Below are positions 33,338-36,743 of a stretch of DNA of 36,743 bases, one piece after another (within the stretch, counting starts at the first letter, position 1; every line of letters starts with the position of its first letter). Made by a program: the position numbers and the translations under genes. The notes beneath the pieces are model-generated. The model saw only the letters and a list, made by a program, of their open reading frames with translations, searched no databases and was not told the DNA's origin. This DNA is from Acidobacteriaceae bacterium (GTDB taxonomy: Bacteria; Acidobacteriota; Terriglobia; Bryobacterales; Bryobacteraceae), in NCBI GenBank assembly GCA_019244055.1, contig JAFATG010000240.1, positions 1 to 36,743 of the forward strand, given 5' to 3'.

Positions 33338-35194
33338 TCATTCGGGCACGTCGAGAATAGGCAAGATAATGGCACTCGGGAGATTCGGATCGTAGTAGAT
33401 GCGCTGCACTGCCTCACGATAATCCGATTCGCTTGCCTTGAAGATGTTGGGAACGAACTGCTGCGGATTCCGATCATAAACCGGGAACCACGTGCTTTGT
33501 ACCTGGACCATGATTCGGTGGCCCTTGAAAAATACATGATCGTTAGTGTGCAGGTCGATCGTGTATTTGAGCGGTTGATTCGGCCGCAACGACTCAGGGT
33601 GCTCAAAGCTGTTGCGGAATCGTCCTCGAAAAATCTCGTCAGCGATGATCAGTTCGTAGCCGCCCATGTTGGTCCGTGTTTGCTTGTCCGGAGGCGCGTC
33701 CTCGGCATCGACATCGATCAGTTTGACGATCCAGTCGCTGTCAGTTCCGGATGTTGAGGCGAATAGCTCTGCGACAATGTCGCCCACCACGCGCAAGTCG
33801 GCCGTCAACGGTTCGGTCTCATAGGAGAGGACGTCGGGCCGGTGATCAACGAAACGTTGATCCTGAACAAGCCAGACCGGCCATTCCGGACCAGGGTACG
33901 TGGGAGTGACAGGGCGAGGCCGATAAGGAACCGGGTTTGCCGGATCGCTGACGTACTCGTCAAATTCGTTACCGCGGTTTGGCCCCGGCGGACGAAAGGC
34001 GAGTTTCCGGTCCGGCTGGAAGAATAGCCGTTGCGAGTGGACATTCTCGACCGGCGGCCATGCATCATACTGTCGCCAGCGATTCGAACCGGTCTCGAAA
34101 GCGGTGGCTTCGGGCAGCGGCTGTTTGCCTTGATCATGCAACCAGTACGCAAACCACGTGTTCCAGATGTTTTCCCGATAGTATTTGGCGGTGTCCGTTC
34201 CGAATTCCACCGGCCCCAAGTGCGAGGCTTCGCCTCCCCACTGCCCGTGATTCCAGGGTCCTGCAACGAAGTAGTTCCATCCCCTGCGATCGAACTTCTC
34301 CATAGCTGCATATATTTTCTGCGGGCCGTAGAAATCCTCCTGGTCCCACCAGCCTGCGACGTGCAGGATGGGAACTTTCACGTCTTTGATGTAGGTGAGG
34401 ACGGTCTGGCGTTGCCAGAACTCGTCATTGTTGGGGTGGTCGACGAAATCGCGCCAAGTGGGAATTTTGCCGTGAAAGTAGCGCTCGTCGGCATTCTTCA
34501 ATGAACCGAGATTCAGGTACCACTCATAAGTGTCAGCCCGATCAAATTTGAAATGGTAATTTTCTTGAGCGGTGGTTTCCAGGAGCGCTGAATACTCAAA
34601 GCCGTAACTGAGGCGGAACGCGCCATTGTGGTGGAAGTCGTCGCCAAGGAACATGTCGGCGGGCGAGGCCTGTTCGATGACCGCCTTCACTGCGGGATGC
34701 GGGTCCAGGGAGGCCATCACAGCCGTCCAGGCGGCATACGAGGTTCCGTGCAGGCCGACCCTCCCGTTGTTGTTAGGGACATTGTGCACCAACCACTCGA
34801 CTGTGTCCCACGCATCCGTAGTCTCATCGACGCCCTTCGGGTCGTTCGTGTCATGCGGAGGGCGCTGCATGACAAATTTGCCCTCGGACTTGAAGCGGCC
34901 TCTCAAGTTCTGGAAAACACCTATATAGTTCTCAGAAACAGATCGGAAACTGGCCGGGAGACCCTTTTCAATGTCCTCTCGAGCAGGAACTCCGTAAGGA
35001 GTGCGCTGGAGCAGGATTGGAAGCGCGCCCTTGGCTGCTTTAGGAGAGAGAATGACGGTTTGCAGACGCACGCCGTCGCGCATGGGAATCATGACTTCCT
35101 GGAAGTTGACGTAAACCTTGTCCCCGTCTGCTTGATTTGGAGATGAGTAAGCGAGGGAGACAGCGGCAACGGCCAGTGCGGCATATATTTTCAT
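33338..35194 (-). CDS. CocE/NonD-family hydrolase (S15 peptidase-like), exported
   Basis: An alpha/beta hydrolase of 618 residues related to cocaine esterase and X-Pro dipeptidyl-peptidase. The signal peptide is about residues 1-22 (MKIYAALAVAAVSLAYSS). The triad can be placed at Ser152 (GLHGTSYAAW), Asp284 (HVAGWWDQEDFYG) and His316 (GPWNHGQWG). The C-terminal jelly-roll domain (about 420-600) has the WIVKLIDV and HRIMVQVQSTWFPVYDRNPQ segments of the family. It would act in the periplasm or outside on esters, amides or acyl-amino compounds. It lies upstream of the response regulator in the same direction, without a clear functional link. Confidence 0.88.
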   Translation of the reverse strand: MKIYAALAVAAVSLAYSSPNQADGDKVYVNFQEVMIPMRDGVRLQTVILSPKAAKGALPILLQRTPYGVPAREDIEKGLPASFRSVSENYIGVFQNLRGRFKSEGKFVMQRPPHDTNDPKGVDETTDAWDTVEWLVHNVPNNNGRVGLHGTSYAAWTAVMASLDPHPAVKAVIEQASPADMFLGDDFHHNGAFRLSYGFEYSALLETTAQENYHFKFDRADTYEWYLNLGSLKNADERYFHGKIPTWRDFVDHPNNDEFWQRQTVLTYIKDVKVPILHVAGWWDQEDFYGPQKIYAAMEKFDRRGWNYFVAGPWNHGQWGGEASHLGPVEFGTDTAKYYRENIWNTWFAYWLHDQGKQPLPEATAFETGSNRWRQYDAWPPVENVHSQRLFFQPDRKLAFRPPGPNRGNEFDEYVSDPANPVPYRPRPVTPTYPGPEWPVWLVQDQRFVDHRPDVLSYETEPLTADLRVVGDIVAELFASTSGTDSDWIVKLIDVDAEDAPPDKQTRTNMGGYELIIADEIFRGRFRNSFEHPESLRPNQPLKYTIDLHTNDHVFFKGHRIMVQVQSTWFPVYDRNPQQFVPNIFKASESDYREAVQRIYYDPNLPSAIILPILDVPE

Positions 35195-35253
35195 GTTTTC
35201 CTAATTTGAGAAATTGTAGCCAATTACAGTGAAAGCGCTGCGGATTGCATTGC

Positions 35254-36348
35254 TTACCCTCGCGTTGCCGCTTGCAACATAGCTTTCGTGTATCCAACGT
35301 TGTAGGCGAAGCCGCTGTAAGAGCCACCACCCGGATAGTACGGTCTGAAATTCGGCCGCTCGCGATCCGCATCTAGTCCGCGTGGATGCTCGGGATAGAT
35401 CAGCCGGGGATATTTCTGTCGGACCAGTTCTTTCATCACCACGAACATATCGACCTGCCCTTCGTCGATGAAAACCTCCGTGTAACTCTCATATGGCACG
35501 CGCACGCGGACATTGCGATAGTGAACGTGGTTAATGCAGTCTCGCGACCCGAAATACCGGCATACCTCAACGGGATCTTGGCCCAACTCGCGGGTAGCGC
35601 CGCAATCGAACGTGATCCCGTTTGAAGGGCTCGGAACGATATCGATCAACCGCTTCCATCCCTCCACGCTCGCTATGATCTGTTGAGACCCGCGACTGAT
35701 CGGAGCCGGCGGATCATTGGGATGCAACGCCAGGCGCACTCCCGATTCGATTGCGACTGGAACCACCGCTTTGAGGAAGTAAGTGATGTTGCTCCACATC
35801 TCATCAAGCGTGTGGATTCCTTCTTCCGGAAGTGGGGGCAGGTCTTTTACGCGGGAAAAATCGAAGGCGGTTAGCCCGGCGCCCCCGCGCCCAGTTTCCG
35901 CGAAATATCCTTCCACCAGCCGATGCGCGTAGAAGTTGTATTCAATGACGGGCAAGCCCGCGCGTCCGGCCGCCCGAATGGATTGACAGACTTGGTCGAT
36001 CTCTTCCTCGCGTCCAGGTCGTCCATACAAAGTATTGCGGAAGCCGCTAATCATCATATTGAACAGCGTCAGGCCGCCACTTTTCAGGCGCTCCATGCGC
36101 GCGTGTATTTCAGATTCCTGCCAAGGAATGCGAGGTCCTCCCATGACCACGTAGTCGACGCCAAGTTGTTTGACGCGGCGCATGCCTTCGTCACCAAACG
36201 TGCCGGCGTCCAGGGCCCCGCCGCCAATTTCCAGACAGATTTTGGGGGAGGCATCAGCCGAGCCAAGGTCCGCGCCGATTATAGATTCAGCTTCTGCTGC
36301 AAGCGACAGGGTCGCGGCGCCCTGGATCAATTTCCGACGCGTGAACAT
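35254..36348 (-). CDS. Mannonate dehydratase-like TIM-barrel protein with Tat signal
   Basis: A 364-residue TIM barrel of the UxuA type, which converts mannonate to 2-keto-3-deoxygluconate in hexuronate breakdown. Family features are LALHPNDPPAP (metal His and Asp), GITFDCGATRELG, INHVHYRNVRV and the late DMFVVMKELV segment. The N-terminus FTRRKLIQGAATLSLAAEAES is a twin-arginine signal, which E. coli UxuA lacks, implying export of a folded protein. Other sugar isomerases of the same fold cannot be excluded. It lies 59 bases before the CocE-type gene in the same direction and faces away from the short membrane gene. Confidence 0.8.
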   Translation of the reverse strand: MFTRRKLIQGAATLSLAAEAESIIGADLGSADASPKICLEIGGGALDAGTFGDEGMRRVKQLGVDYVVMGGPRIPWQESEIHARMERLKSGGLTLFNMMISGFRNTLYGRPGREEEIDQVCQSIRAAGRAGLPVIEYNFYAHRLVEGYFAETGRGGAGLTAFDFSRVKDLPPLPEEGIHTLDEMWSNITYFLKAVVPVAIESGVRLALHPNDPPAPISRGSQQIIASVEGWKRLIDIVPSPSNGITFDCGATRELGQDPVEVCRYFGSRDCINHVHYRNVRVRVPYESYTEVFIDEGQVDMFVVMKELVRQKYPRLIYPEHPRGLDADRERPNFRPYYPGGGSYSGFAYNVGYTKAMLQAATRG

Positions 36349-36431
36349 TCTGACCGAATTCTATGGCATCGCAGATTGCTGCTCCGCCTCGCTCTCGTCG
36401 TGATACAACTCAAGGCGGGCGGCAGACACGA

Positions 36432-36614
36432 ATGCAAATCACCCAAATGCTGCCGGATCTCGGAAACATGATCTTCGGGACCGCACTGCTCTTTGCGTTT
36501 CTGATCGTGGCGTTCGAATGGTTGGAACGCCGCCGCGAATGGAATCGCGAGCAGCGCCTGCTCGATGCCATCGAACGCGAATACCGGCTATACAGGCAGA
36601 TGGGTCGCCTTTGA
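36432..36614 (+). CDS. Small single-pass membrane protein, unknown
   Basis: Sixty residues from ATG 36432. A membrane helix spans about 14-30 (FGTALLFAFLIVAFEW), followed by a highly charged, possibly coiled-coil tail (LERRREWNREQRLL, then DAIEREYRLYRQMGRL). The topology suggests a short N-terminus outside and a cytosolic tail. An in-frame ATG at 36363 would add 23 basic residues and overlaps the upstream divergent region. I do not recognise the family. Confidence 0.5.
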   Translation: MQITQMLPDLGNMIFGTALLFAFLIVAFEWLERRREWNREQRLLDAIEREYRLYRQMGRL

Positions 36615-36743
36615 CGTGCTTACTCGGAAGGACTCGCTCGCAAGATTTGCGAGGCTGCAATACAGGTTCCTTCCTGCGGTTGAGCTCGCAGGAGGTTGAG
36701 CTGCTGATCCTACAGATTGGGTATTGGCAGTCCTGTAAATTGA
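36615..36743 (+). other. Window end, no gene seen
   Basis: Contains a hairpin (36637-36653) and two copies of GGTTGAGCT (36678-36686, 36694-36702). TCCTGC and GCAGGA also form an inverted repeat around the first copy. No coding start is supported. Confidence 0.4.
36637..36653 (+). terminator. Hairpin after the small membrane gene
   Basis: CTCGCAA and TTGCGAG pair perfectly (7 bp) around GAT, 22 bases after the stop. No T-run follows, so it could be a weak or factor-dependent terminator, or only an RNA stem. Confidence 0.35.

Noticed and set aside
1-36743. CRISPR arrays, tRNA or rRNA genes, and a dedicated defence system
   Set aside because: No regularly spaced repeats, cloverleaf-like sequences, rRNA signatures or recognisable defence gene modules were seen.

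Overview
The window looks like a chromosomal segment of a GC-rich Gram-negative soil bacterium, most likely an Acidobacteriota member near Bryobacterales/Solibacter. This is inference from gene content: Ser/Thr kinases fused to WD40/PD40-type propellers, a PQQ dehydrogenase with a built-in cytochrome c domain, an Hfq-like protein with an N-terminal extension, a Tat-exported mannonate-dehydratase-like protein and a CocE-type hydrolase. No rRNA, tRNA or CRISPR array was seen.

Layout. (1) 1-3.5 kb is a patch of decayed genes: the 5' end of an IS630-type transposase, a truncated and frameshifted nagA, an internally deleted IS3-type element with matching inverted ends, an ABC-transporter ATPase remnant and a broken heme-oxygenase-like (HDO) gene. 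(2) 3.8-5.9 kb (+) holds a Cys-rich hypothetical protein, an acyl-CoA thioesterase and a GH1-like glycosidase in close succession. (3) 5.9-14.8 kb (-) is a dense housekeeping cluster, in transcription order: Trm112-like protein, GT9 glycosyltransferase, MsbA-like exporter, yicC, gmk, rpoZ, coaBC, family-4 uracil-DNA glycosylase, tmk, holB, Hfq-like protein. (4) 15.1-18.2 kb (-) is a complete pqqABCDE operon, including the 25-codon pqqA. Successive genes from pqqB to pqqE are joined by 4-base ATGA overlaps. (5) 18.2-24.9 kb (+) has an MFS exporter divergent from pqqA, then two tandem kinase-propeller genes, the second broken by three frameshifts. (6) 24.9-29.6 kb (-) has a quinoprotein dehydrogenase with a heme c domain, an aldo/keto reductase and an ArnT-like glycosyltransferase. 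(7) 29.7-32.7 kb (+) has a DsbA-like thioredoxin-fold protein, an unrecognised protein and a LarA-like protein. (8) 32.8-36.3 kb (-) has a single-domain response regulator, a CocE/NonD hydrolase and the mannonate-dehydratase-like protein. A short membrane protein (+) and a hairpin close the window.

How parts fit together: the pqq operon makes the cofactor that the dehydrogenase at 24.9-27.1 kb would need, and that enzyme carries its own heme c for electron exit. The 5.9-14.8 kb cluster mixes nucleotide metabolism, replication/repair, CoA synthesis and envelope glycolipid export. I did not find a clearly undescribed system. The points most worth checking are the duplicated, broken kinase gene, the CTG-type starts of two genes, the divergent Hfq-like protein, and the pseudogene patch whose indels fall mostly in homopolymer runs.
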